NCBI RefSeq assembly: GCF_005502935.1
Contig: NZ_SCMP01000004.1
Span: 1 to 64,000 of the forward strand
Length of the DNA: 64,000 nt
Source: Pseudomonas sp. 2FG
GTDB lineage: Bacteria; Pseudomonadota; Gammaproteobacteria; Pseudomonadales; Pseudomonadaceae
Direction of reading: 5' to 3'
Positions within the stretch are counted from its first letter, which is position 1. Each line of letters opens with the position of its first letter. The notes beneath the pieces were generated by a model, which worked only from the letters and a program-made list of their open reading frames with translations, had not been told where the DNA came from and did not search any database. Shown piece by piece: positions 32,051 through 40,429 of this stretch. Position numbers and translations under genes: made by a program.

Positions 32051-32518
32051 CTATTCGCTGAGCGATCCGCGCCGGGCATCCGGCATGAGCTGGAGATATT
32101 GCTCCGTGCTCATATGCACCAGCGCTTCATGATCGCCCGACTCGAAATACACATCCTTGACGCCCACCAGGGCCTGGTCGATCAGGGTTTCCATCTCGAA
32201 GGCACTGCCCACCGGCGGAATCGCGCCATACTCGCAGTCGCCGAAACGGGCGCTGAACTCGTTCTCCCGGGCCAGCCGCCAGTGGCGTTTGGTGAGTTTG
32301 CGCACCTTGCCGAGATCAACCTGCCGAGTCGCCGGCACCACCGCCATCAGCCAGTGCCCCTGGAAGTCATCGAGGATCACCGACTTGGCCATCAGATGGG
32401 GCGGCACGCCGGCGCGCCGGGCCGCTTCACGAGTGGTCACCGAGGGGTCGTGCTGCAGCATGTCGTAGCGGGAATGGTTCTGTGACAAGTAGCTTTGCAA
32501 ACGGGTGGCCATGGTCAT
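32051..32518 (-). CDS. YbaK/EbsC-family aminoacyl-tRNA deacylase-like protein
   Basis: 155 residues of the YbaK/ProX fold, a trans-editing domain that removes wrong amino acids from tRNA. Visible blocks are the conserved Lys in LMAKSVILDD, GHWLMAVVPATRQVDLGKV and GAIPPVG (GxxPP-type loop). Pseudomonas has several such paralogues; whether this one acts on Ala-, Cys- or other-tRNA is unclear. The start at 32518 is preceded by AGGAGG six bases away. Convergent with the CHASE4 protein. Confidence 0.82.
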   Translation of the reverse strand: MTMATRLQSYLSQNHSRYDMLQHDPSVTTREAARRAGVPPHLMAKSVILDDFQGHWLMAVVPATRQVDLGKVRKLTKRHWRLARENEFSARFGDCEYGAIPPVGSAFEMETLIDQALVGVKDVYFESGDHEALVHMSTEQYLQLMPDARRGSLSE

Positions 32519-32853
32519 GATGCACCTCCTGCCGTTGGCCTGAGGATTGACGCCGGCCTCATCGTCCTGCTGAAACCCGCGCTGGCCGGTGCGGGTAGCT
32601 ACCGGCTCATTCGCAACAGGGGTACCTCCCTGCCCCTACCTTGAGCGGTGAGCCAGGGCCCACTGCTCGCTCTACAAGTCTAGTGCATGGGTGTGCGGCC
32701 GCAGCGTCTAAGCCAGGCGTGGTTACACGACATCGTTTTAACCACCTGCTTGAAGCGGGCCGCTATCCAAGCGCGGCGGACTGCTTTATGCTTGCAGGCT
32801 GTATATAAACACAGTAATCAGCACGACTAACCCGCATGAAGGTGAGGTGATGA
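32519..32853. other. Intergenic region YbaK-like / yebG
   Basis: A 335-base divergent region. The yebG half contains the LexA site and, further upstream, no recognisable element; no small gene is apparent. Confidence 0.4.
32799..32814. promoter_or_regulatory. LexA (SOS) box
   Basis: CTGTATATAAACACAG has the CTG-N10-CAG spacing and AT-rich core of gamma-proteobacterial LexA operators. It lies 40 bases before the yebG start, so yebG is predicted to be SOS-induced, as in E. coli. Confidence 0.85.
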
Positions 32854-33123
32854 ATGGCCGTCGAAGTGGTGTACCGCAGCAGCCGAGATCTGGAGCGTTT
32901 GTTCATGGATAAAGCCGAAGCCGATCGTCATGACAAAATGCTCGAACTGGCGGAGTTAGTGACGCAGGTGTTGCACAAAGCCGTACCGTCACTGAGCGAG
33001 CAACAAGGCGAAGAAATCGGGATTTATATGGCCAAGAACCGCGAGGTATTTGCCAAGGCCTTCAAGAGCCAGCCAGACGCCTTGAACGAGCTGATCAACC
33101 CTGTTGAAGAACCTGCGGACTGA
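32854..33123 (+). CDS. yebG: DNA-damage-inducible protein YebG
   Basis: 89-residue cytoplasmic protein of the YebG family, an SOS-regulated protein of unknown biochemical role. It opens with AVEVVYRSSRDLERLFMDK and includes KAEADRHDKMLELAE, as in the E. coli protein. The LexA box upstream and the terminator at 33172 make it a self-contained unit. Confidence 0.92.
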   Translation: MAVEVVYRSSRDLERLFMDKAEADRHDKMLELAELVTQVLHKAVPSLSEQQGEEIGIYMAKNREVFAKAFKSQPDALNELINPVEEPAD

Positions 33124-33171
33124 CATCCAGCGTTCTACAGCCGCCTGACCTGCGTCAGATGCCTGCCGAAG

Positions 33172-33199
33172 AAAGCCCCTCACGCGCGAGGGGCTTTTT
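33172..33199 (+). terminator. Intrinsic terminator of yebG
   Basis: AGCCCCT (33174-33180) and AGGGGCT (33189-33195), flanked by AA and TTTTT, form a stem with a U-run about 50 bases after yebG. The A-run on the left could also let it serve the minus-strand E2 operon ending at 33232. Confidence 0.82.
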
Positions 33200-33231
33200 A
33201 TGCTTGGGAAAATCGTTGGTTATCGGCTTTT

Positions 33232-34341
33232 TTAGCCGTCAGGTTTTTCCAACGCCTCGACCATGGCCCGCATAAACCGCGCCGCTTCCCCGCCGGTTAC
33301 CGCGCGGTGATCGAAGGTCAGCGACAGCGGCAGGATCGGGTGCACCAGCACCTTGCCAGCCACCGCCACCGGTTCTTCACGAATACCGCCGGCGCCGATG
33401 ATCGCCACTTGGGGCGGCACCACCACCGGATTGGCGTAACGCCCGAACAGGGTGCCGAAGTTGGACAGGGTGATGGTCGCACCCATCATTTCCTGGGGTG
33501 GAATCGAGCGCGCTTTGACGTCCTCCCGCAGACGCGCCATGCCCTCCTTGAGGTCTTCCGCACTGCGCGCGCCGACATCGCGCAGTACCGGCACGAACAG
33601 GCCATCCGGCGTATCCACGGCGATGCCGAGATCGAGTTGCCGATGCTGCTTGATCGACAGCGACTGGCCATCGAACCAGGCGTTGAGCAGCGGCTCGACC
33701 GCACAGGCGGCGGCGATGGCTTTACCCAGGCGGATCAATGGGTCGCGGGCTTTGCCCCACTGGTGCAGGTCGGCGTCGCCATAGAGGGTCACCGGCACCA
33801 CGGCGGCGTGCGACTTGGCCATGTTGATTGCCATGCTGCGGCGCACGCCACGCAGCTTCTCGCCGCCAAATTTGTCCCGCGCCGTTTGCGCCGTCGCTTC
33901 GACATCGGCACGGGTGATCATGCCGTCGGCGCCGGAGCCGCTCAGGCCATTGAGTTCCACCCCCAACTGCTTGGCCAATTGGCGCACGCCGGGGGTCGCA
34001 CGTGGCGCCAGATGCTCGCGGGTAGACGGCGCGGCACCGACGAAGAAGCTGTCTTCCTGAGCGCTACCACCCCCTTCCAGGCGACCGACCACGGTGCCGG
34101 CATCGTCTTCCCCCTCGTAAGCCAGCAACGGCTCGCCGACGTGGAGGATCTCGCCATCGTTGCCGAAGCATTTGGCGATCACCCCGTCATAGGGTGCGGG
34201 AATATCGACTATGGCCTTGGCGGTTTCCACCGACACCAGCAACTGGTCGGCCTTGACCGTATCGCCGGCCTTGACGTGCCATTCGACGATCTCGGCTTCC
34301 TGCAGGCCTTCGCCCAGATCGGGCAATTTGAAGTACTTCAT
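33232..34341 (-). CDS. 2-oxoacid dehydrogenase E2 (dihydrolipoamide acyltransferase)
   Basis: Core acyltransferase of a 2-oxoacid dehydrogenase complex; the order E1alpha-E1beta-E2 next to leucine dehydrogenase suggests branched-chain substrates. The 369-residue protein has one lipoyl domain (1-78; lipoyl Lys42 in SVETAKAIVDI), a linker, a peripheral-subunit-binding domain (about 115-148) and the catalytic domain (160-369). The active-site motif is DHRAVTGG: His345 is present, but the usual Asp/Asn of DHRxxDG is Thr349. A much longer minus frame to 34761 exists, but the start at 34341 with GGAG upstream gives the genuine lipoyl N-terminus. No E3 gene is adjacent. Confidence 0.9.
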   Translation of the reverse strand: MKYFKLPDLGEGLQEAEIVEWHVKAGDTVKADQLLVSVETAKAIVDIPAPYDGVIAKCFGNDGEILHVGEPLLAYEGEDDAGTVVGRLEGGGSAQEDSFFVGAAPSTREHLAPRATPGVRQLAKQLGVELNGLSGSGADGMITRADVEATAQTARDKFGGEKLRGVRRSMAINMAKSHAAVVPVTLYGDADLHQWGKARDPLIRLGKAIAAACAVEPLLNAWFDGQSLSIKQHRQLDLGIAVDTPDGLFVPVLRDVGARSAEDLKEGMARLREDVKARSIPPQEMMGATITLSNFGTLFGRYANPVVVPPQVAIIGAGGIREEPVAVAGKVLVHPILPLSLTFDHRAVTGGEAARFMRAMVEALEKPDG

Positions 34342-34409
34342 CTCCAATCTCCCATTTCGCTTCCCCCGTAGCTGTGGTCCAGCGCAAGCATCGCGGGCAT
34401 GGCCCGCTC

Positions 34410-35408
34410 CTAGATGATCAGCAGCGTGTCGCAGGCCGCGAGAATGTCTTCGACGCCGGGGATATACAGCTGCTCGAGGCGATACAGCGGCGGCGGAATA
34501 TCCGGCGCGGTGACCCGCTGGATCGGTGCCTGCAAATCCAGGAAGACCCGCTCGTAAAGGCTGGCGGCGATCTCCGCACCCACCCCGCAGGAGCGCGGCG
34601 CCTCGTGGACTATCACGCAGCGCCCGGTCTTGCGTACCGAGGCCTCCAGGGTGTCCAGATCCAGCGGCTTGATGCAGGCGACGTCTATCACCTCGGCGGA
34701 CACGCCCTGCTCGGCCAAGGCGGCGGCGGCTTGCAGGGTCTCGTGGACGCTGGCGCCCCAACTGATCAGGGTGATGTCGCTGCCTTCGCGCAGGGTGAAG
34801 CAGGTGTCCAGCGGCAGGCGCCGGCCATCGTCGACCAGGGCTTGCGGGTTCATCCGATAGAGCCGCGTCGGTTCGAGGAAGATCACCGGATCGGGATCGT
34901 CGATCGCCGCCAGCAGCAAGCCATAGGCCCGCGCCGGCGAGGACGGAATCACCACGCGCAGCCCCGGAATATGCGCAAACAAGGCCTCGGTGCTTTCACT
35001 GTGGTGCTCCGGCGCGCGGATGCCGGCGCCCATCGGGCTGCGCAGCACCAGCGGGCAACTCAGACGGCCACGGGTGCGGTTACGCAGGCGGCTGGCATGG
35101 GACACCAGATGATCCATGGCCGCGTAGATAAAGCCGAGAAACTGAATTTCCACCACCGGCTTCAGGCCTTGGGCGGCCATGCCGACGGCCAGGCCAGCGA
35201 TCATGGTTTCCGCCAGCGGGGTGTCGATCACCCGCTTGAAGCCAAAACTGTCGCGCAGGCCCTGGGTGGCACGAAACACGCCGCCGTTAACGCCGACATC
35301 TTCGCCGAACACGACGACGTTTTCGTCCTCGCGCATGGCGCGGTGCAGGGCCAGGTTGACCGCTTCGAGCAGGGTCAGTTTGGCATTCGGCACTTTTGTC
35401 TCACCCAT
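34410..35408 (-). CDS. 2-oxoacid dehydrogenase E1 beta subunit
   Basis: Beta subunit of the thiamine-diphosphate-dependent decarboxylase (332 residues). The motifs LTLLEAVNLALHRAM, FGEDVGVNGGVFRATQGL, DTPLAETMIAGLAVGMA and PEHHSESTEALFAHIPGL are typical of pyruvate/branched-chain E1 beta. Its ATG at 35408 lies inside the 3' end of the E1-alpha gene (8-base overlap), implying coupled synthesis of equal amounts. A gap of 68 bases separates it from E2. Confidence 0.92.
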   Translation of the reverse strand: MGETKVPNAKLTLLEAVNLALHRAMREDENVVVFGEDVGVNGGVFRATQGLRDSFGFKRVIDTPLAETMIAGLAVGMAAQGLKPVVEIQFLGFIYAAMDHLVSHASRLRNRTRGRLSCPLVLRSPMGAGIRAPEHHSESTEALFAHIPGLRVVIPSSPARAYGLLLAAIDDPDPVIFLEPTRLYRMNPQALVDDGRRLPLDTCFTLREGSDITLISWGASVHETLQAAAALAEQGVSAEVIDVACIKPLDLDTLEASVRKTGRCVIVHEAPRSCGVGAEIAASLYERVFLDLQAPIQRVTAPDIPPPLYRLEQLYIPGVEDILAACDTLLII

Positions 35409-36540
35409 GGCGCGCACCTCCGACGTGGCGCGCGGCGCCGGATGAGGGCGAGGCGCTTTGCGCCTCGCGGCGGGCCGCACGCTCCAGCAACCACTCGCGC
35501 TGCTCGGCCAAGGGCGCCGGCCATTTGGCGTAGACGTAGTCCAGCACCGCTTCGACCGGCTGGATGCCGGCAGACTCGAAGGCGTCCACCGACCTCTGTA
35601 CCAGCGCCTGGCACTCGGCGACCAGCGCTTGCTCGCGGGCTTCATCCCACACACCTTGGCTGGCGAGAAAGGCCTGCAGCCGTTTGACCGGCTCCTCCAA
35701 CCAGGCCTGTTTGACCTCTTCGGCCGGGCGGTAACGGGTCGCATCGTCGGCGGTGGTGTGATCGCCGAGGCGGTAGCTCAGGCATTCGATCAACACCGGG
35801 CCTTTGCCATGGCGTGCACGTTCCAAGGCGACCTGAACTCGGTCGTAGACGGCGAGTATGTCGTTGCCATCCACCTGTTCGCCGTGGAAGCCGGCGCCGA
35901 GGGCTTTCTGCGCCAGGGTCGGCGCGCCGCACTGGATGCGCCGTGGCACCGAGATCGCCCATTGGTTGTTGTTGACCACGAACACCACCGGCAACTGCCA
36001 GGTGCCGGCGACGTTGAGCGCCTCGAGGAAATCGCCCTTGCTGGTGGCCCCATCGCCGCAGGTGGTCACGGCGACCCGGTGTTCGCCGCGGATCTTGAAC
36101 GCGCTGGCCACCCCGCAGGCATGCAGCGCCTGGGTAGCGATCGGCACGCAGATCGGAAAGTCCTGCGCGGCCGCCGAGTCGACGAAGGCGCTGCCGCGCT
36201 CGTCGCCGCCCCAGTAGAGGAGGATTTCTTCCATGCGCACGCCGCGCATCAGTTGCACGGCGGTGTCGCGGTAATAGGGCACCAGCACGTCTTGCGGCTG
36301 CATCAGGCCGCCGATGGCGACACCAATCGCCTCCTGGCCGAGGGTCGGCGCGTAGGTGCCGATGCGGCCGGTGCGTTGCAGGGCGACGGCCTTCAGGTCG
36401 AACAGACGGGTCAGCACCATCTGCCGGTAGAGCTTGGTCAGCAGATTGAAGTCGTCGGCCCAGGCCGGCAGCGTACCGAGCGCGCGGCCATCGGGGTCGA
36501 GGTAGCGGGTATACGGGAGGTCGATCTTGTTAGGGGTCAT
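35401..36540 (-). CDS. 2-oxoacid dehydrogenase E1 alpha subunit
   Basis: Alpha subunit (379 residues) carrying the thiamine-diphosphate motif GDGATSKGDFLEALNVA...VFVVNNNQWAIS. The region RLGDHTTADDATRYRP contains the His/Asp loop that in branched-chain E1 enzymes is phosphorylated in eukaryotes. The C-terminal 25 residues are Ala/Arg-rich. The start at 36540 has GAGGAG at a good distance. It follows ldh by 92 bases in the same direction, so leucine dehydrogenase and the complex are probably coexpressed. Confidence 0.92.
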   Translation of the reverse strand: MTPNKIDLPYTRYLDPDGRALGTLPAWADDFNLLTKLYRQMVLTRLFDLKAVALQRTGRIGTYAPTLGQEAIGVAIGGLMQPQDVLVPYYRDTAVQLMRGVRMEEILLYWGGDERGSAFVDSAAAQDFPICVPIATQALHACGVASAFKIRGEHRVAVTTCGDGATSKGDFLEALNVAGTWQLPVVFVVNNNQWAISVPRRIQCGAPTLAQKALGAGFHGEQVDGNDILAVYDRVQVALERARHGKGPVLIECLSYRLGDHTTADDATRYRPAEEVKQAWLEEPVKRLQAFLASQGVWDEAREQALVAECQALVQRSVDAFESAGIQPVEAVLDYVYAKWPAPLAEQREWLLERAARREAQSASPSSGAARHVGGARHG

Positions 36541-36632
36541 GACACGACTCCTCGACACACCGGGTAGGTGCGATGGCGTTCCCCCTCCGCTTGTGGCGGC
36601 GGGACTCTCGGCGGCTGCTCCCGGGTGGGGGC

Positions 36633-37655
36633 TCAGCCGCTATACAGCAGGCGTTCGGCCAAGGCATCGGCGACGCGCGCGGGGGAGCGTTTGTCGGCCT
36701 GGGCATGGGCGTAAATCTCGGTTAAGCGTCTGTCTATTTGCGCAAGATGCGCCGTAATGGCTGGCAAGCTTTCCCCGCGGTGCTTGAGTGCCACATAAAT
36801 CAAGCCGCCGGAGTTAATCACGTAGTCCGGCGCATACAGAATCCCCCGCGCCTCCAGCTCATCGGCAATCTCGGTGCTCGCCAACTGGTTATTCGCCGCC
36901 CCGGCCACCGCCGAGCAGCGCAGCTGACCCACCGTCTGCGCATTCAAGATGCCGCCCAGGCCGCAAGGCGCGAGGATGTCGCACGGCGTGCCGAGCAGCG
37001 CTTCACTGGCCACCGGCTGTGCACCGAGTTGCTCCACCGCCAACTGCACCCGACCGGGGTCCAGATCGCTGACCAATAGCTCGACCCCGGCGGCATGCAA
37101 CTGCTCGGCGAGCGCATAGCCAACATTGCCGAGCCCTTGGATGGCGACGCGCAAACCTTCCAGGTCATCGCTACCGAGGCGCGCCTGGGCCGTCGCACGA
37201 ATACCGGCGAACACCCCCATGGCGGTATGCGGTGAGGGATCACCGGCACTGGTGGTACTGGTGACGTGGCGGGTGTGTTGGGCGATGCAGTCCATGTCGG
37301 CACTCGAGGTACCGCTGTCGACCGCCGTGATATAGCGGCCGTTGAGGGTTTCGATAAAGCGCCCGAAGGCTTCAAACAAGGCGCCGCGATTGTCCACATT
37401 CGGCGGCCGGATGATCACTGCCTTGCCACCGCCTTGCGCAAGCCCGGCCAACGCGGCTTTGTAACTCATGCCTTGGGCCAGGCGCACGGCATCACGAATC
37501 GCACTGCGCTCATCGGGATAAGCCAGGTAACGGCAGCCGCCGAGGGCCGGGCCGAGGCGCGTGTTGTGAATCGCGATAATGGCCTTGAGGCCCGTGACGG
37601 GATCCTGTGCCAGGTGCAGCGCCTCGAGTCGGGCGGCTTCCATGATGGCAAACAT
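36633..37655 (-). CDS. ldh: Leucine dehydrogenase (Glu/Leu/Phe/Val dehydrogenase family)
   Basis: NAD-dependent deamination of branched-chain amino acids to 2-oxoacids, which the adjacent complex can oxidise to acyl-CoAs. 340 residues; glycine-rich substrate region GPALGGCRY, catalytic Lys in GMSYKAALAGLAQGGGKAVI, and Rossmann motif GLGNVGYALAEQL. The ATG at 37655 with GGAG upstream gives the standard N-terminus; the frame to 37793 is an unconserved extension. The order ldh-E1alpha-E1beta-E2 matches the P. aeruginosa locus as I recall it. Confidence 0.9.
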   Translation of the reverse strand: MFAIMEAARLEALHLAQDPVTGLKAIIAIHNTRLGPALGGCRYLAYPDERSAIRDAVRLAQGMSYKAALAGLAQGGGKAVIIRPPNVDNRGALFEAFGRFIETLNGRYITAVDSGTSSADMDCIAQHTRHVTSTTSAGDPSPHTAMGVFAGIRATAQARLGSDDLEGLRVAIQGLGNVGYALAEQLHAAGVELLVSDLDPGRVQLAVEQLGAQPVASEALLGTPCDILAPCGLGGILNAQTVGQLRCSAVAGAANNQLASTEIADELEARGILYAPDYVINSGGLIYVALKHRGESLPAITAHLAQIDRRLTEIYAHAQADKRSPARVADALAERLLYSG

Positions 37656-37943
37656 GCTGAGGCTCCATTGCCTGTAATTATCAGCAGTATAGGTCGCACC
37701 CCCGACGGCGACCGAACGGGCAGGTATAAGTACGCAGCCGGGCTGCGGCAGGCAGCATAAGGCCGGCTTGCTCGGCCAGGCTTGTACCGTCATAACGGCT
37801 AGTCACGGGGCGCACCGAGCGCTTCCGTGCATTGGAGCGCGCACCTTCAGCGCTGCGTCGGTTTTTTCTGCAAGCGGCGGGATAAAAGGGCTAGACGCAG
37901 GTTAGGCGACCCGCTACAAACCAAGAGCGAATTGGAGAACCCG

Positions 37944-38747
37944 ATGACCCCGCGCCAAGCCTGCCTTGCCTGCCTCGAACGTGAGCCGCCTGCGGTCTTT
38001 GAAGCGGCGTTGTGGATTGCTGCCGAGCACGATCCGGCCCTGCAGCCGGAGCGCTGGCTGCGTGACATCGCCGGCTTGCAACAGCAAGTGGCTGCAGGTT
38101 TGCCGGTGCTGCCCAGCCATGAGCTGGCCCAACCGCTGCTGCGCCGGCTGAATGAGCTGGGCTTCCATGAGGACCATGAAAGCCCGCTGCGGCCACAGGC
38201 GGCCCTGCTCCACCGCGTGCTGCAACGGCGCCGCGGCCAACCCCTGTCGCTGGCCTTGGTGGCCCTCGAACTGGCCCGGCGCTTGGAGATTCCCCTGCAG
38301 GGCGTGAACTTTCCCGGGCATTTCTTACTGCGCGTTCCTGGCGCCGATCATCTGCTCGACCCCTGCGGCGGGCGCCGCCTTTACACCCAGGACTGTCGCG
38401 AACTGCTGGCTCAGCAGCTTGGGCCTAGCGCACAACTCTGCGCCGGACACCTGCAAAACTGCGATGCCCGCAGCCTGCTGCAGCGGCTTTCGCGCAATCT
38501 GCGGCATCTGCATCTGCAGGCTCAAGACTATTTGGCCGCGCTGAAAGATGCCGAACGCGTGCTCGAACTGGGGCCACCCTCCGCCAGCGACCACCTGGCC
38601 CGCGCCGAGCTCTATCAGCAGCTGGACTGTCCACAGGCCGAGCGTTTCGATCTAGAGCACGCCCTGCTGCTGAGCGACGACCCGGCGCAGCGCCTAGCGC
38701 TGACGCACAGGCTGCGCCAGCTCAGCCAAACGCCGGCACTGCATTAA
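37944..38747 (+). CDS. SirB1-family transglutaminase-like/TPR protein
   Basis: 267 residues. The N-terminal two-thirds is the SirB1 transglutaminase-like domain: LHRVLQRRRGQPLSLALVAL, GVNFPGHFLLRV (His) and LLDPCGG (Asp), as in the PSE-type Ser/Cys-less members. The C-terminus (about 190-260) reads as TPR-like helices (LKDAERVLEL). The function is not known; E. coli SirB1 is near haem-A/peptide-release genes. Here it is divergent from ldh, as in P. aeruginosa. The ATG at 37944 has TTGGAG upstream; the 39-residue extension to 37827 is not credible. Confidence 0.85.
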   Translation: MTPRQACLACLEREPPAVFEAALWIAAEHDPALQPERWLRDIAGLQQQVAAGLPVLPSHELAQPLLRRLNELGFHEDHESPLRPQAALLHRVLQRRRGQPLSLALVALELARRLEIPLQGVNFPGHFLLRVPGADHLLDPCGGRRLYTQDCRELLAQQLGPSAQLCAGHLQNCDARSLLQRLSRNLRHLHLQAQDYLAALKDAERVLELGPPSASDHLARAELYQQLDCPQAERFDLEHALLLSDDPAQRLALTHRLRQLSQTPALH

Positions 38748-38845
38748 CAGGCCAAGCTGAGTCAACAGACCCAGGACCTTCACCCTACTGCGCGGCATGC
38801 GGGGAAATCCGCGCGCTGGCCGCTTCCCCCGTCAGACTGGCCGGA

Positions 38846-39757
38846 TCAACCGGTGTATTTCTGCAGGTTGGCCAGCATTTGCGTCATCGCCTCGATATTG
38901 TCCGCCGGATGGCTGGCGCCTTCGAAGTCGCAGATCTGCTGCCACTGGGCCGCCACGTCTTCCGCGTCAAACCCGGCTTGCGGATCGAAACCGGCGCCAT
39001 TGCTGCGCTCCCAGCGCACCTTGCCGATCCAGCCGCCGCCCACTTCGAACAGGCCGGCGGTTTCCTGGCAGTTTTCGCTGCCCAGGTAGACCACCAACGG
39101 GCTGACCAGCTCCGGCTTGAGTTGTTCGAAGACTTGCTGCGGAATCAGGCCTTCGGTCATGCGGGTGCCGCCAGTCGGGGCGATGGCGTTGACCAGGATA
39201 TTATTCTTGCGGCCTTCGATGGCCAGGGTGCGGGTCAGACCGTACAGGCCGAGCTTGGCCATGCCGTAGTTGGACTGGCCGAAGTTGCCGTAGATGCCCG
39301 AGGTCGAGGCGGTGAAAATCACCCGGCCGTAGTTCTGCTCACGCAGGTGCGGCCAGGCGGCGCGGGTGACCTTGTAGGCACCTTCGACGTGGACCTTGTA
39401 AACCAGGTCCCAGTCGGCGTCCTCCATCTTGTGGAAGGTCTTGTCGCGCAGGATGCCGGCGTTATTCACCACCACGTCGAGGCGGCCGAAGGCGTCCAGC
39501 GCGTGCTGCACGATCTTTTCGCCGTCGGTCACCGAGTCGTGGTTGGCCACCGCGGTGCCGCCCGCCTCACGGATTTCCGCAACCACGCGGTCGGCGGCCG
39601 AGGCGTTGGCGCCCTCGCCATGGGTGCTGCCACCCAGATCGTTGACCAGCACCTTGGCGCCATGCTGGGCGAACAACAGCGCATGGGCACGGCCAAGACC
39701 ACCGCCGGCACCGGTGACTATCACGACTTTATCTTCGAAGCGGACGGCTTCACTCAT
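38846..39757 (-). CDS. Short-chain dehydrogenase, multifunctional-enzyme-2 (HSD17B4-like) type
   Basis: 303-residue SDR. Cofactor motif TGAGGGLGRAHALLFA at 15-30, the acidic/Gly insert DLGGSTHGEGANASAADRV typical of the (3R)-hydroxyacyl-CoA dehydrogenase part of peroxisomal MFE-2, NNAGILRDKTFHKM, and catalytic SGIYGNFGQSNYGMAK. It probably oxidises a 3-hydroxyacyl-CoA or a related fatty substrate. No hydratase domain is fused. It is followed downstream (towards lower coordinates) by nothing in the same operon. Confidence 0.88.
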   Translation of the reverse strand: MSEAVRFEDKVVIVTGAGGGLGRAHALLFAQHGAKVLVNDLGGSTHGEGANASAADRVVAEIREAGGTAVANHDSVTDGEKIVQHALDAFGRLDVVVNNAGILRDKTFHKMEDADWDLVYKVHVEGAYKVTRAAWPHLREQNYGRVIFTASTSGIYGNFGQSNYGMAKLGLYGLTRTLAIEGRKNNILVNAIAPTGGTRMTEGLIPQQVFEQLKPELVSPLVVYLGSENCQETAGLFEVGGGWIGKVRWERSNGAGFDPQAGFDAEDVAAQWQQICDFEGASHPADNIEAMTQMLANLQKYTG

Positions 39758-39883
39758 AAACGGCTCCTACGGCGGGGTTTGCGATGGGGCGAGTGTCGTG
39801 CAGGCGCGCGGCGCTCACAATGAAGACCGCCGCGGCTGAATGGTGGCCGATAAGGCAGCGGGATGATTATCCCCGAGGCCTTA

Positions 39884-40429
39884 TCACGCCGATTGATCCG
39901 CCGGACGAATCAGGCTGAGGTGGTTGTACAGATGCAGCACATGGGCCAGGGCGTATTCCTCATGGCTCAACACACCATAGGCGAAGTGCGGCTGCAGCGC
40001 GCCTCGGTGTGCGGCGAAGCGCGCGAAGGCGTCTTGCAGCCGCTGCAGGGCCTGCTCCTGGCCGGCCGGCTCGGCCAGTGGCGCGGCGCCGGGGATCGGC
40101 TGATCCAGCGGATGACGCATGGCGCCGCGGGCGGCGAACACCCCGAAGGCGGCCACACCCAGGCTGTGACGGAACCAGGCGGGTTTCAGCTCCGGATAGC
40201 CATCCAGCGAATAGTCGATGCTTTGCGCGCAGTGGTTGAACACCTCGGCCGGGCTCCAGCCTTGGACGCTGACCAGCGCCCGCCCGGCCAGTTGCGCGAG
40301 CACAGCGCGCGCCGCCGGCAGGCTCAGGCCGGCGGGTGCCGGGCCGAGCGGCAGCGCCCAGAAGCCGGCGCCCAGCGCCGCTGCCGTAGCGCCCAGGGCC
40401 CCCAGTTTCAACAGCTGCCGTCGTTGCAT
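39884..40429 (-). CDS. DUF1569 exported protein with Tat-like signal
   Basis: 181 residues. The N-terminus MQRRQLLKLGALGATAAA has twin arginines and a hydrophobic stretch, resembling a Tat signal (RRQLLKL). The remainder matches DUF1569: WSPAEVFNHCAQSIDYSL and FAYGVLSHEEYALAHVLHLYNHL. DUF1569 is a DinB-like four-helix family; the His residues could bind metal. Function unknown. It overlaps the upstream hydrolase gene by 22 bases, so the two are coupled. Confidence 0.8.
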   Translation of the reverse strand: MQRRQLLKLGALGATAAALGAGFWALPLGPAPAGLSLPAARAVLAQLAGRALVSVQGWSPAEVFNHCAQSIDYSLDGYPELKPAWFRHSLGVAAFGVFAARGAMRHPLDQPIPGAAPLAEPAGQEQALQRLQDAFARFAAHRGALQPHFAYGVLSHEEYALAHVLHLYNHLSLIRPADQSA

